Part shown: in pieces, positions 1 through 11,533 of the stretch
Numbering within the stretch: position 1 is the first letter of the stretch
Layout of the letters: each line of letters begins with the position of its first letter
Origin: Dipteris shenzhenensis
Taxonomy: Eukaryota; Polypodiophyta; Polypodiopsida; Gleicheniales
Reading direction: 5' to 3' (one strand)
Assembly: GCA_047967505.1 (NCBI GenBank)
Contig: CM106538.1
DNA: 64,000 nucleotides
Position numbers and translations under genes: made by a program
Notes under the pieces: model-generated
What the model saw: only the letters and a program-made list of their open reading frames with translations
Database searches by the model: none
What the model was told of the DNA's origin: nothing

Positions 1-2129
1 TGTTAGTCAACACATCAAACTTTGTGTTGATCATGAACGAATTATGATTACTCTTATGCCTCATCCTAGATGAGACACTATTTGAAAAACTAGATTGTGG
101 AATTTTGGAAATAAATGCACCCCACTTATTAATTTCATAACAATGCATAAACTATCCTTGCTACAAATATATTTTGTAAGTTTTAAGAATAAAATCACCC
201 CTCATTTTGAACTCTCATGGTATACTTACATTTCCCAAACTAACCCCCCAATGCTTTGCATGCCTTAGGATGTTTTCCGCATCACAACTAGTGGAGCACC
301 GATAAAACTTATGTGAAAAAATTTGTCGGTATACACATCGGTATGTAGGTTGGTATAGATGTTAGAATAGATACCTTTTTTAACATAAAAATTTAGGAAC
401 ATCTACACCAAGTTTACGATCAAAATACTCATATATTCATGATGAACTTAATATATGAATTGACATACCATAAGTACAAAAGTGAAAGGGCCAAGAAATC
501 CCTCTCCATGGCAAAATGTATAAGTATAAACTTCATAAATGATATTATTTAGATGTTTGGAGTGTCTACCTCCAAACAATCACCGCAAATATGGCAAGCA
601 TGGTACCCACTTGTTTGAATATGTTCATGCATAAGAAGGTCATTAGGCATGCATATATTACACCACAAAGCATGGTACCCACTTATTTGAAGATGTTCAT
701 GCATAAAAAGGTCATTAGTCATGCATAGATCACACAACAAAGCATGTGTATTTAATTCTACGTCCAATCCACAAGCACATACCTGTGCATTCTCTATATC
801 CTATAAAGTCATGTATGGTCCACATAAAAATTCCCCTAACCAAAAGGTCATCAGTATGCCTTGGAGCTCTACAAATATCAAAGAAACCTATTCCTCTCCA
901 TAGGGTCTAGAGCTTCTCTATCAATGGTGCCATGTATACATCCAAATTCTTTGCCTTGCTCTTCCTTGGCATAAGGAGAGCAAGCACAAGGTGTCCCTTC
1001 TTTATTGCCATCCATTATGGGATGTTGTATTACCAAAACTATGAGCCATGTTCACCAAGACATTGAGCATTACTTCATGCTATCCATCACAAGCCCAAGA
1101 GATAAGTTGCATGCCTCCTTTACAAAGTCTAGCCACATGTTATCTATGTGCTTCCAAATAGCACAATTTGGAGGAATCCTTAAATTAGGATAATCAGTGG
1201 AGCGATGTGTAGCATTCCATGTCATGCACATAAAGTTATGCTATATCCTCATGATGATCAAAAAGTGTCTCAAGACCTTTACTGGGATGGCCTCACCTTG
1301 CAAGTCCTATCTATAATGATGTGTCCCACAATCTAGACAACTAAGCAAATCATCATGCTCATGATGAAAGAGAATAAAATCATTAATACAAGTGACCAAT
1401 AGGTGTCCATATAGTGTTATAATGCATCCCAACAATGCATCCCAACACTTGTCAACATCTTCTTCACTTCATGTCTTGATGCAGCCTATAAGAATGATAC
1501 TTGGTTTAAGAAAAACCTTTGGAGTAACCTCTTGCAATACATATATGCAAGAAATATTAAGAACGAGATATTAATATTTGTTAAAAGAAGATCCGAAGAT
1601 CAATTAATATATATGCACTAACCTCAATATAGCTGAGACACGTGTCTAATCGACCATATGTTGCTTGCAAAACTAGATTAAAAGGCAACCCATAGTTTTG
1701 ACATTGGAGCACCATCTTATAGTGTTGATTGCAACTCCCACATGATGCTCTTGGACTTGGCATCACATGTACATGTGATGTTGTGCATCTAAAAATTGCA
1801 TCCATCATGTCATCCATCTCCTCATCTCAAATATCAAGGAGATTATCCTCATCTCAGACATGAAGAAAACTATCCTCAAGCTCAAAGTGTGATCTATACA
1901 TCTCTCTAGCACTCCTTGAAGCTCACCTAAATCTCTTTGATTGCATGGTCAAGTCACGCATAAGTATGGGAGCATTTGGGAGGCATTTGGTGATGTCTCA
2001 CCCTCCTCATCTTGTATAATGATTTCATGTAAAGAATGCTAGCTCAATGCTAGTCTGTGCAATCTGTGTTAGCCACAGGAGGAATAGGTAGAAAAGGATG
2101 CAAGAGATCAGCAATTTTATTCCATATCA

Positions 2130-2130
<1 letters not shown>
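1..2130. other. AT-rich intergenic DNA without a recognisable gene
   Basis: I see no gene, RNA or transposon domain here on either strand. Open frames are short and have no known motifs. The only structure I can point to is the 72-bp tandem duplication listed separately. The low GC and scattered simple sequence fit old, decayed repeat DNA. Confidence 0.5.
597..740. repeat. 72-bp tandem duplication
   Basis: Two adjacent copies (597-668 and 669-740) both begin AGCATGGTACCCACTT and share the GTTCATGCATAA(A/G)AAGGTCATTAG stretch with a few substitutions. A third copy appears to begin at 741 but diverges at once. Function unknown. Confidence 0.8.
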
Positions 2131-2132
<2 letters not shown>

Positions 2133-2197
<65 letters not shown>

Positions 2198-2198
2198 C
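2133..2198. repeat. (CT)n microsatellite
   Basis: About 28 uninterrupted CT dinucleotides, followed by one A interruption and four more CT units. A pure dinucleotide repeat, likely polymorphic in length. Confidence 0.95.
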
Positions 2199-2940
2199 GC
2201 TGCTCAGCCTCGCCAGCATACAATCATGAACTTGAACACCATTGAATCACCGATGAATGAGCATCATTAACATCAAGAATTCAAAAATCATCCTGCAAAA
2301 CCTCTCCATAAGCTCGCATGTGCTATAGGACAAGATGGCATTCATGTTGAATTTGTCACTTGCAGCACGTGTAAGGACAAGCTAACAACCTATAAAGCCA
2401 CTCTAAGATCCCAAGCATTGGGCCTTCATCTGATGAGCTTCCACTCCTCCTATCCATCTGTACACTTCCACAACCATGCCAAAAAGATCAAAATTTAAAC
2501 AAAAATTATGTGATGCTCTATAATTGTTAGTATAGCCATCAATATAGCCATTGGTTTTTCTTTTAAACAAAGATATAGCCAATGGTTTGTTATGTATATC
2601 TTTGACATGCATACCAATGGCTATAGTGACACTGTGGATGCTCCAAAAATAATCAAAGAGCTTTTTTTCCTCATTCTCGTGTAATTTCCTGGTGTTTTCT
2701 TTTTCTTTTCTCCCAAATTGTTTGCTGCTCTTTCCCTTTCCTTTCCGTACTCTGCCCAGCTGTCTCCACCTTGTTGGAAGCTATTTGCAAGGAGATTCAA
2801 GAGGTTTTTCAAGTTATAAGGAGTTTGGACTTTTCTTTTTCTTCAAGCCCAAACCCACAATTTCAACCCTCTACCCTCTCCAAGTTCCTTCAATTAAGTT
2901 ATTGCTTCATCGTATTTTATTTTCTAAATTTTTTCTTCAA

Positions 2941-3050
2941 GAAACTATGGAAACATAGGACCTTGCTTGGGAGCATGAGAGAAGAAACTATGGAAACATA
3001 GGACCTTGCTTGGGAGCATGAGATAAGAAATTATGGAAACATGAGAGAAG
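2941..3050. repeat. 43-bp tandem repeat, about 2.5 copies
   Basis: Copies begin at 2941, 2984 and 3027 with GAAACTATGGAAACATAGG. The third is truncated and altered. The array sits in pyrimidine/purine-biased DNA just outside the left LTR of element F. Confidence 0.85.
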
Positions 3051-3108
3051 AGAGGGGGAAACCCTCCCTTGCTTTCTTTTCTCATTTGCTTTGTCCTACT
3101 TGCTTTCT

Positions 3109-3275
3109 TATAAGAGAGAGAGAGAGAGAGAGAGGAGTGCACACAATATCGCTACCTATACACTATCTTATATTGAACATTATCATTAATATATATATGA
3201 GAACCCCTTAGGGTTAGGGTTAGGGTTTTCCCCTAATGCCCTTAAGGTATGGTGAAATTTACACCATCCTCAACA
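3109..3275 (-). repeat. Element F, 3' LTR (left copy)
   Basis: Matches the right LTR through a GA-rich tract, the CTATACACTAT stretch, GAGAACCCCTTAGGG, and the shared end ACACCAT(C/T)CTCAACA. Its outer end, TATAAGAGAG, has lost the canonical TG seen at the right copy. It contains a TTAGGG-type telomere-like run at 3210-3230. Confidence 0.8.
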
Positions 3276-3290
3276 CCCCTCTTAAATTGC
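3276..3290 (-). other. Element F polypurine tract
   Basis: On the minus strand the bases just before the 3' LTR read TTTAAGAGGGG and are followed by TGTTGAGG. This is the expected PPT position for plus-strand DNA priming. Confidence 0.75.
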
Positions 3291-4027
3291 ACTGGGGACA
3301 TAGAGGGTGCATACATGTACAAGATCTTTTTGTGGATTTTGCTTGGTGCATATGGTAGTATCCAAAATTGAATAAGAAACTAAAAAGAATCAAAGTAGTA
3401 TGTGCGTATGTGAGCACAGTGACTATGTGAGTGCAACTTACTAGATCTTGTACATAACATGCATTTCCCCCCTTAAATTGGTTCATCCTTCACCTTTGGG
3501 AATAAAACCCAGTAGATGGATTGAAGGGATGAGGAAGAAAAACCAAAAAATAAGAAGTTCACCGAGATCAAAGACTAGTCGATCAAAAGATGACTGCATG
3601 AATGATTACATGTACAGTTGTGGATGCTGAACATATCATAAGTTGTCGTGGATTGTGCAGCTGCTCTATAGAAGAGGCACCCAAACATTAAGCTAGTTGA
3701 TGTAGCTATGAAGATGTGATCCGACAGATTATGACATATAAGAAAGTCACCAATCCAAAAGAAATAACAACAATGTTGGAGGTATGCTGCAATATGGTAA
3801 TCTATGTCATATGATGCAAGGTCATAGAAGACTGCATAGTCGGTGTGGATGGAGTGATCCAAGGGCTGCAAAAAGCTGGGGTCAAAGATGCAATTATGAC
3901 ACTTTACTCTGCTAATGAAGAGGCCCATAAATCTGACAAGGTACGACAACATCTCAAACCTATATGCTGAACTATCATGAGATGAAGATCGTCTGATATG
4001 TGCATGGTTAAACATCCGTCAGCATAG

Positions 4028-5994
4028 TGTGATGCCAAAATTTGATATTTTTAATTTGGCATTGGTATTGTTTTTCTCTATGTTTGATAAGAGTTTGAGT
4101 ATCAAGTGATAGCCTAGCGGCTCTCACTTATTTCTATTTTCTAAGATATTGTATGGGATTGAGAGGATGAGTGGAATGGATCATTGTAAATACCATAGGT
4201 ATGAATTATAAATACATTGGTATGGGGTGAGAGTTATTTGTGTATGGGATATTATGGGGTTTTTAGAAAATAGGAAGAGTGAGTCATATAAAGAGGTGGG
4301 CTCATGTCCATGTGTTCCAATAATATAAGAGCAATCACATGCCAAGTGTATGGAAGGCATGTGGAGGAATGTGGAGTCAAGAGGAATCCTTCTAGAATTC
4401 CTATGTGGAATAAGGAGGAGCATGGAGTCAAGAGGAATCCTTCTAGAATTCCTATGTGGAATAAGGAGGATGTGGACATATGGAAAAGAGAGGATCCCTA
4501 TGGGGTCCATGTGGGAAGACTCTTGACTTTCTCAATATTTTAAGAATCTTGAGCATCTTCTAATGGGACACATGGCAAGAGTAGCCAAAAAGGACATGGA
4601 TGGTGACATATGGGCTTATGTGATTGATGGGGAAAGGAATCTATAGGCAGCAATTGTAAATGGGTGGAGGCTGACAAAATCTCTATAAAAGGAGCCCTCC
4701 TTTCCCTTGTTTATCATCTCTTCCACCATTAGGCCTCACGTTGTTGTAGCTCTAGTCTTCTCAAGCCTCTTCCATGAGCTTTCTCTCCCTCTTGTAGATA
4801 TTCTCTTATGTAGACTCTTGAGCCCATCTCTCTCTAGTTTATTCTCTCTCTATGAGTAGTCTTGGAGCTTCTGCTCCCTCTTGTATGTATGAAACCTCTT
4901 CTTCTCCCTTGTGTTTGTAGTATTTTGAGTGTATTTGAGTGGAGTCTTACTCTTATGGCAATGAAAGTCACTTCTTATCATTTTCCTTGAGTCTCCATCC
5001 CTTTTCTCCATTCCTATGTTCTTTTCTCTCTCTATTCAAGTCTCTAAAGTAGTTCTTGTTCGGCCGCTCACTGTGCACACATGGTCCATCCGTTTCTAGA
5101 GCCACCATGCAACCTTCTTCCTTTATTTTAGGAAAATTCTAGGGGTATTGGATCGTTGATAATTGTGGAGCTTTGAGGGAGTAGTTTGCTCAGGCGAAAT
5201 TAGCATGGGTGGAGGGTAACTTTTTATGATAGTTTGACCCCCTGTTAGTGTTTTGCTCATAACTTTCTGCTTGATAGTCCGATTTTGATAAAACTTATAT
5301 CACCACAAATCTCTCTTCAAGGCACATGTTCTTATATGATTAGACCTTGAATCAAATACTACTGTAAAAAGTTATGAGTCCCTATGTTTGATAGTCTATT
5401 TTCATGATAGTTTTTACCCCCTTTTAGTAAACTGTCCATATCTCTTTAAGCAGTTATCTGTTTTCAACAAAACTTATATCAGTACGAAGCTCTTCAAGGC
5501 ACATGCTTTATGTACCTTTAATTTTTTATATCAGTATTTTGGTGGAAGTTAAAGACCTCTATGTTTTCTAGTAGTCTTTGAGCCATTTCTAGAGGCTTCT
5601 GTGAAGAAGGTGCCATGTTTCCCCGAAATTTACCCATCTAGCCAAATCAGCCCCTTCAAACCCCTAGATATATATTAGTTCATGTCAAGTTGAGTCGAAA
5701 GATCTTCTTCCAACAATGCATCGCTCTTCTCTTTGGTGCCGACTAGCTTGGTAAGATAATGGCCTCTGTGGATCCTTTTCTTCTCTCGATGCTGGACTAC
5801 AACGTCACTTGGGATGTTACCATATTCATTCTCCTCTAAGGGAAGCAAGGAGAAAGATATGTTGTGGTTTTCCTTGCATGAAAATATCTTCTTCATCTCT
5901 CTTTGCAAGTGATAAGGGTCTCTACTATTAAGATTGGGAAGAGCAAGAAACTAAGAGGTGCATGAAGTTTCATTACCCCCAACTTAATGCCACA
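4028..5994 (+). repeat. Element G, 5' LTR (about 2 kb)
   Basis: Runs from TGTGATGCC to TTAATGCCACA. It carries a TATA box (CTATAAAAGG) at 4683 and a pyrimidine-rich leader after it, as LTR promoters do. Its final 350 bp (5643-5994) recur at 7472-7823 with about 90 percent identity by eye. The start is supported by the ATAG flank; the full length cannot be confirmed because the other LTR is truncated. Confidence 0.6.
4683..4692 (+). promoter_or_regulatory. Putative TATA box in element G LTR
   Basis: CTATAAAAGG, followed by a pyrimidine-rich stretch that would form the start of an LTR transcript. The position within the LTR is plausible. Confidence 0.5.
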
Positions 5995-6261
5995 TCTTTT
6001 GGTGGAGACATCGGGTACATTTGGTATTGGATTCATCCCACCTTACTAAATGGTCTCGGGTGTACTTGATTACATGTTATGCCTAGTATAGGCATGTGTT
6101 TCTGATGTGATAAAGAAGATGCCTGGAAGAACTCCATTAGAAGAGATTGCAAACCGTTTAAGAGAACTTGAAGATTATGAAGGTGATGCTCAAGCTATTC
6201 GCACGGTCATCATGATCATATCCTTTATGTTTGCACTCTTGAATATGTTGGTGAATCGACA

Positions 6262-6414
6262 ATGCCGACAGCAGGCACAATGATAGATTGGGGATTGTTT
6301 CATGCACTGGCAGCTTGGTGTGAAGAAGAGTTGAGTCTTTGGGTAGTTTTTTACTATAACAATGGAGTGGTGATTCTCAATGCTTTCAACTTATTTTGCT
6401 ATACAAATGATGAC
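6262..6414 (+). pseudogene. RNase H fragment of element G
   Basis: The plus-strand reading includes the pattern GVVILNAFNLF followed by DDEYEA. This resembles the beta-strand and the catalytic-glutamate helix (E-Y-E-A) of the extra RNase H of Tat elements. Reading stops making sense at 6415, where the next segment is in the opposite orientation. It is only about 50 residues, so the assignment is tentative. It might be a second, separate copy of the RNase H domain rather than part of the inverted one. Confidence 0.4.
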
Positions 6415-6618
6415 GAGTACGAGGCATGGCCAAAAGTAACCTGCATTAAGAATTCTCCTAGCTATGCTTGTTGAAGCAAAATGACCGGAGCATTCATGAC
6501 ACATTTCTAGGATTCTCCTAGTCTCCATGGTATGGACCACCCGACGGAGCACCTTGTCTTTTTCCATTTTATAAAGAATGTCATCAACAATAGTATAGGG
6601 ACAAGTCTTCCTTACCAA
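6391..6618 (-). pseudogene. Integrase H2C2 zinc-finger fragment of element G (inverted)
   Basis: The minus-strand reading gives ILYKMEKD, then MCHECSGHFAS and ARRILNAGYFWP, the signature of the integrase N-terminal HHCC domain of gypsy elements. The two cysteines that should follow are absent. Instead the reading breaks right after GYFWP. The missing CQSCKVCQ is found on the plus strand at about 7292. The fragment lies directly downstream, in its own reading direction, of the inverted RNase H. Confidence 0.8.
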
Positions 6619-6675
6619 TCTCTACTTCTGTTGTGGAGTTAACCCTCGAGGAAACATGCTTTCTTCCACATATTG

Positions 6676-7275
6676 CTAAACATCTTGCAGTTCTGGCCAT
6701 CCAGTGTCTACCAAAGAAACCACCCCCCGGTCTTGTACTACAATGGCTTGAGTAGCTAACTCATCTGCCCTTTGATTTTGTTTTATGTTTATATGAACAA
6801 ACTTGTAAAAATCAAACTGATTACATAGTGCCATAGCCTTCTGATTAAGCTCCTTTAAATGAGGACTTCTTGTCCTGTAATGCCCTTGCATTTGCTTTAT
6901 AATAAGCTGAGAATCTCCTCTTACTTCCAATTCTTTAACTTGACTTTGAAGAAAACCCTCCAAACCAAGAATCAAAGCATTATACTCAACTACATTGTTA
7001 GTTGTGATACCTGGAAGCTCTTGTCCTCTTGCCCACACCTCTTGACCTTTAGAATACATCAAGACTATCCTCCCGGCTCCTTGTTGGTGTGAAGGACTAA
7101 AATCCCCATCAAAATACAAAACAAGAGCTATTGGTGGTGTATCCCTTTCATCTTTAATGTTCTCCTTACATTTCTTTTCTTCTCCTAGATCCTCCCGTCC
7201 TGTGAGCAAATCTACCATAGTGGACCTACTTGTATTTTTAGTGACAAAAGAGAAAGAGAACTCTTGAAGCTCTGA
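6676..7275 (-). pseudogene. Tat-type additional RNase H of element G (inverted)
   Basis: About 200 codons on the minus strand form one RNase H fold. The four acidic catalytic positions are visible: LYFDGDF, VVEYNALILGLEG, VRGDSQLII, and QNQRADELATQA. A linker, DLLTGREDLGEE, precedes it, after SELQEFSFSFV. This is the second (archaeal-like) RNase H that Tat-lineage gypsy elements carry between reverse transcriptase and integrase. It is opposite in strand to the integrase core at 7276-7470 and to the element as a whole, so this block has been inverted. The reading frame itself is intact, but the element has no reverse transcriptase left. Confidence 0.8.
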
Positions 7276-7471
7276 CCTAAGGATGTATATGAATGGTGTC
7301 AAAGTTGTAAAGTATGCCAAAAGTTTGGAAGGCGACAATTGATTCCTGGGCCCTTGAAGCTTATTCCAGCATATGGACCATTTGAGAGGTGGGGGTTGGA
7401 CTTTGTGGGACCACTCCCTCGCTCATCTCAGGGGAAGCATTATTTATTGGTGGCCACAAATTACATCCAAT
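7276..7471 (+). pseudogene. Integrase zinc-finger end and core start of element G
   Basis: The plus-strand reading gives KDVYEWCQSCKVCQKFG, which is the CxxC half of the zinc finger. It continues with PFERWGLDFVGPLPRSS, holding the first catalytic aspartate of the DDE core, and then HYLLVATNYI. The reading then jumps into the 3' LTR remnant at about 7472, so most of the integrase is deleted. The HHxx half of the same zinc finger lies inverted at 6391-6618. Confidence 0.8.
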
Positions 7472-7823
7472 CAAATCAGCCCCTTCAAGCCCCTAGATAT
7501 ATATCAATTCATGTCATGTTGAGCCAAAATATCTTCTTCTGACAATGCATCATTCTTCTCTTTGGCACCGACCGGCTTGGTGATATAATGGCCTCTGCGG
7601 ATCCTTTTCTTCTCTCGATGCTGGACTACAACGTCACTTGGCATGTTACCATATTCATTCTCCTTAAAGGGAAGCAAGGAGAAAGATATGTTGTGGATTT
7701 CTTTGCATGAAAATATTTTCTTCATCTCTCTTTGCAAGTGATAAGGGTCTCTATTATTAAGATTGGGAAGAGCAAGAAGCGAAGAGGTGCATGAAGTTTC
7801 ATTACCCCCAACTTCATGTCACA
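7472..7823 (+). repeat. Element G, 3' LTR remnant
   Basis: Matches 5643-5994 almost throughout, for example CAGCCCCTTCAA, TCTTCTCTCGATGCTGGAC and GTGATAAGGGTCTCTA. The first roughly 1.6 kb of this LTR is missing, because the deletion fused integrase code straight to it. Confidence 0.8.
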
Positions 7824-10800
7824 ATAGGATGTAGCATCTATCAAAGATTCAAAGTGGAGCTGAGAGTATAAAGGCTTAGAAACTTGAAATATCGCTAAAA
7901 ATGCATAAGATGTCCCTGAGGTGAATGAGGTGTTGAATGTTGATGTAGGGCCCAGTGAAGTCCTAGATCCAAACCACTAATCTGTATCAAGTAAGGATTG
8001 TATACTATAGCCATAACTGCCCGCAAAAATGCTGAGGCTACCCAAGTTGTGCCATGGCTAAACCTGATGATATCCACTACACTGGTACAGGACTATACTG
8101 ATGCATAAATGTCCTCATACTAAGGAATGATCTGCTGATCTAAGGTGGTGGTGATAACTGGATCCAAGTATGATGCAATGCGGCATGACTGAGCCGATGC
8201 TGGAATGTCCTAAAGATTGATCTGCTAATCTAAATTGCTCATGGAAATTGTGTCTAAAGATATGATATGCTCCCCTTATACTCCATGTCAAAGGTGAAAG
8301 CATTGATGAGGGATGCTGGAGTGGAATCACCGACGGAGCTGAATGCACTGTGGCATGTATCTCTGCATGTTGCTAGAGATGTGTGTGCCTCATACTAAGG
8401 ACTTACTTGCTGTAAATTTGCATGATCATTGCTTCTAAACTCTTGCTATATATCTACATCATCTGGTGTGATAGTAAATGGAGTCAAATCCATGCATAAA
8501 TGTGATGGCTATACATCATTGGAGTTAGACTATGCTAATGGATGTACATCACTGGAGTTAGACTGGCTGTACATCACTAGAGTCAGACTATGCTAATGTA
8601 GATGGAAGTGCTTCATGCTAATGGCTTACTATCAAATGTGCCTCATGCGAAGGTCTTACCATCAAATTTTCATGATTTGAATGTGAAGGATGATCCATGC
8701 TAATATGTTTTACATCTGCATCTAATCTCTTGAGACCAATGATGCTCAAGTCTGTATCATAAGTTGGTGCATACCCTATGGCAATGAATGGTCAAAGTAG
8801 GTTCTCTTTCCACTCATGGATCTCATTTGGAGTCATGACTAGTGTATCATCAATTGTGTGATCTGAAAAACTCCATGCTAGAGGCCATCTGGTGATCTAT
8901 GCTAGAGGCTTACCCGTGTACTGAGACGAGAGTGTCTACCCATGAGAATACTGTAAAATTTGCCATGGGGGGCTTGTGCTAATGGTCAAAACCAAGTCAT
9001 GTGAGAACATGTGTATGCTAAATGGTCAAAAAAATTTGTGTGAGAACATGTGCATGCCAAAGATTACGCCTATAAGATAAACATGACAATTGTGTGTCGA
9101 GAGTAGCCAAGAGGCTGTACAAGGCTAATGTATGTGTTTAGGAGCCAATGCCAAAAGATAGTCAACAATGCGTGACTGTACATGGGTTGCATATGTTTGT
9201 GTTGATGAATGCAATAATCATGAATCCAAGGAAGATGAATTCCAAGTGTCAAACTGACATGCTGAACTACCAAATGCCAAGAGACTGAGCTAGTGTCAGA
9301 TGTGTGAATGTGTATACCGATGATAGATTTGAGGGGACTGACATCGGTGGAAACTAATCGAGTGAAATGGTAATGGCTTACTTGGCTTGGTGGAGTTCAA
9401 TCTCCTCTCAGGATGTGTGAGTCTACATGTTGAAGCATAAAATGCAGCAAATGAATTTTATCTTGATTCATTTTATGTGTTGGGTAGTTGCAATGGATCA
9501 AGTGGTGGTTTTGATGAAGGAGATTTAATTATTTTGACCTATACATAAGTAAAATGCATATCTAAGGTGTGCATCGTGTAGAGCATGATCTATTGATCAT
9601 TTTTACTTTGTGGACCACCGCAAAACGCCATCATCTAGATCACAAGTTATGGGCATTTGCAATTTGCACCACACTTAATCCAAGGAAGGGTCCAAATTGA
9701 TGATGTGGCTTTGTGATGACATGGCATTGTGTAGTTACATGCTAATTACAACTATGCCTATGTGGCACTTGTGTTGATGGGATAAACTAATTGGGCATGC
9801 TGATGAGGTGTCCCTCATGATATGGATGCTGAGGTGCCAATGATGATGTGACACTGTGTCACCGTGATGATGTGATAGGGATTAAGTGCTGAGGTGGCAT
9901 ATGAGGTGCCATGTGGTAATGCAAATGATGATGTGGCAAATCAAATGCCATGTGTTAGCTTTCTAACCAACCTATGCTACAATCTAGAAGCTACCAAGTG
10001 TTGAGAGGTGACCCAATGGATGGAGATAAGGTCGGAATCGTTGAGATTCCACGAAAATCTGTGAGATTCCATCTGCCTTCAAAATTCCATCGTTTGTCTA
10101 GTTTAGGGTGGCTACTTTTGTGCTTGTAGTTTCTTTGGTCCTTCTATTCTGGTTTCTGTGTGGCCTGGGTCATTGATGGTGATTGTCACTGTTGCTTGCT
10201 GGTTGAGGTTGTTTGGCCATAGATGCGAGATACTTCACCTTGTGTAGATAGTCATTGAGGGTCGCGTTGTTGTGGCAACATTGGAGATACAAAGATGTTA
10301 TCGTTGATGAAGGCTTCTTGCGAGTCGCTTGAATCATTGCTAACTATTGCACTATAGCTTTGTTGGGCATTGCAATGTTCGGCCATTGTTCAAAGGAGAG
10401 CTGCACTTTTGGTGTGTTGAAGAACTATGTTGAGTCAATTGGTGGCGTTTGAGGTTTGGATGTTGAAGCTTTGATGGAGATTGCCAATTGTCTAAGGCAT
10501 TTGGCTTTGGAGGCTTGTTGACATTGAGATTGTAGAGCATTGATGTGTGGGTCATCATTGCAGAGCCTCCCTTCTCATGGTGAACTAGCGCTGGAGGTGA
10601 TCGTTGTGGCTATTGCAAGTTGGAGCCGATTGCCTTGAGAATCGAGGCTGCTCTCTATGCTTGGTGCTTGAATGGATGGAGTCCTAGAAGAGACCTAGAA
10701 GGTAGCTATCTTTGCATTGATTGATGTTGTCTTTTGGTGCAAATGCATTGCTGAAGCATTGTCTCTAGAGGATGGTTATGGCGTGGTTGCATCGTGAGTC

Positions 10801-11520
10801 TTGCTTGAGTGTGATGTTGGCCTCCTATGAGATTTGGTTGTAGTTCACTTAGCCTTTGTCAGTCATTGCGCTTGCTGCTATTGCAAGGCTATCATTTAAC
10901 GGGCGTAATGGATTGATAACCCCACACATTGAAGACTGTGGTAGTGCTCCATCTTGGAGGGCGAAGTCTTGGCAAAAATTTGAATTAGCTTGTGCTTTTA
11001 GTAACAAAGCTAAACGCTACCAAGCCATAGAGTGGCAGGGGGTGAGCATTGTTGTCGACTCTGTGTGTTGCTTGTCGTGAGGCATGTAGATGTCATTGTT
11101 TGGCTATGTGAGCCTTCCTATCTTTGTTGTCGCCTATAAGTCTAAGTCTTGAGAAGAAACCAGAGCTCTTCACAAAGAACCTTATTTCTTCTCTTCAAAA
11201 AGAACAAGAAAACTGAACCTTACTCATGAAATCTCTCAAAGAAACCTAGGGAAATTCAAAACACTAACTTGAGCTCCAGATATTAGATCTAGGAGCTTTC
11301 TAAAGCAAAACAAATGGTGAAAGGATCTCTACAAGGAGAATTATACTTAAAAAAATAAGATGCCTCAAAGGGAGGGCTTTTTGCCTTGACGAAAGCAAGG
11401 GCTTTCACTCTCTCCAAAAGCTCTCACTCAAAGAAAGAAATCTCACAGATCTCTCACTCAAAGATGGAGGATGCCTCACAAGGAGGGCTTATCACTCACG
11501 AAGGGAGTGGGAGCACCATT
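7824..11520 (-). other. Non-coding leader/internal part of element F
   Basis: No protein domain is visible on either strand. The part at 9060-10100 resembles the leader of copia element D: a shared motif AGTAGCCAAGAGGCT and a degenerate, TGATGTGGCA-rich repeat at 9690-9960. Since F reads on the minus strand and the PBS is at 11521, this is 5' leader-side sequence. Some pieces near 11160-11500 contain short direct repeats such as CTCTCACTCAAAGA. Confidence 0.5.
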
Positions 11521-11533
11521 GGCTTTGATACCA
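11521..11533 (-). other. Element F primer-binding site
   Basis: On the minus strand TGGTATCAAAGCC directly follows the LTR end CTTTATCA. It matches the 3' end complement of initiator tRNA-Met (TGGTATCAGAGC) with one change. Confidence 0.85.

Larger units (their letters stand above)
4028..7823 (+). mobile_element. Element G: rearranged Tat-like Ty3/gypsy nested in F
   Basis: The element starts TGTGATGCC at 4028 and ends CATGTCACA at 7823. It is flanked by ATAG on both sides (a 4-bp match of the expected 5-bp target duplication). A long 5' LTR (4028-5994) shares its last 350 bp with 7472-7823. Internally it keeps only fragments of pol: an RNase H piece, an inverted archaeal-type RNase H plus integrase zinc finger, and the start of the integrase core, which is then joined directly to the 3' LTR remnant. 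An extra RNase H of this type marks the Tat group. It is plainly dead. Confidence 0.75.

Noticed and set aside
5675-7737. Two similar 77-codon minus-strand frames (5675-5908 and 7504-7737) as a duplicated gene
   Set aside because: They are the antisense of the duplicated end of the element G LTR and have no domain. The similarity comes from the LTR pair.
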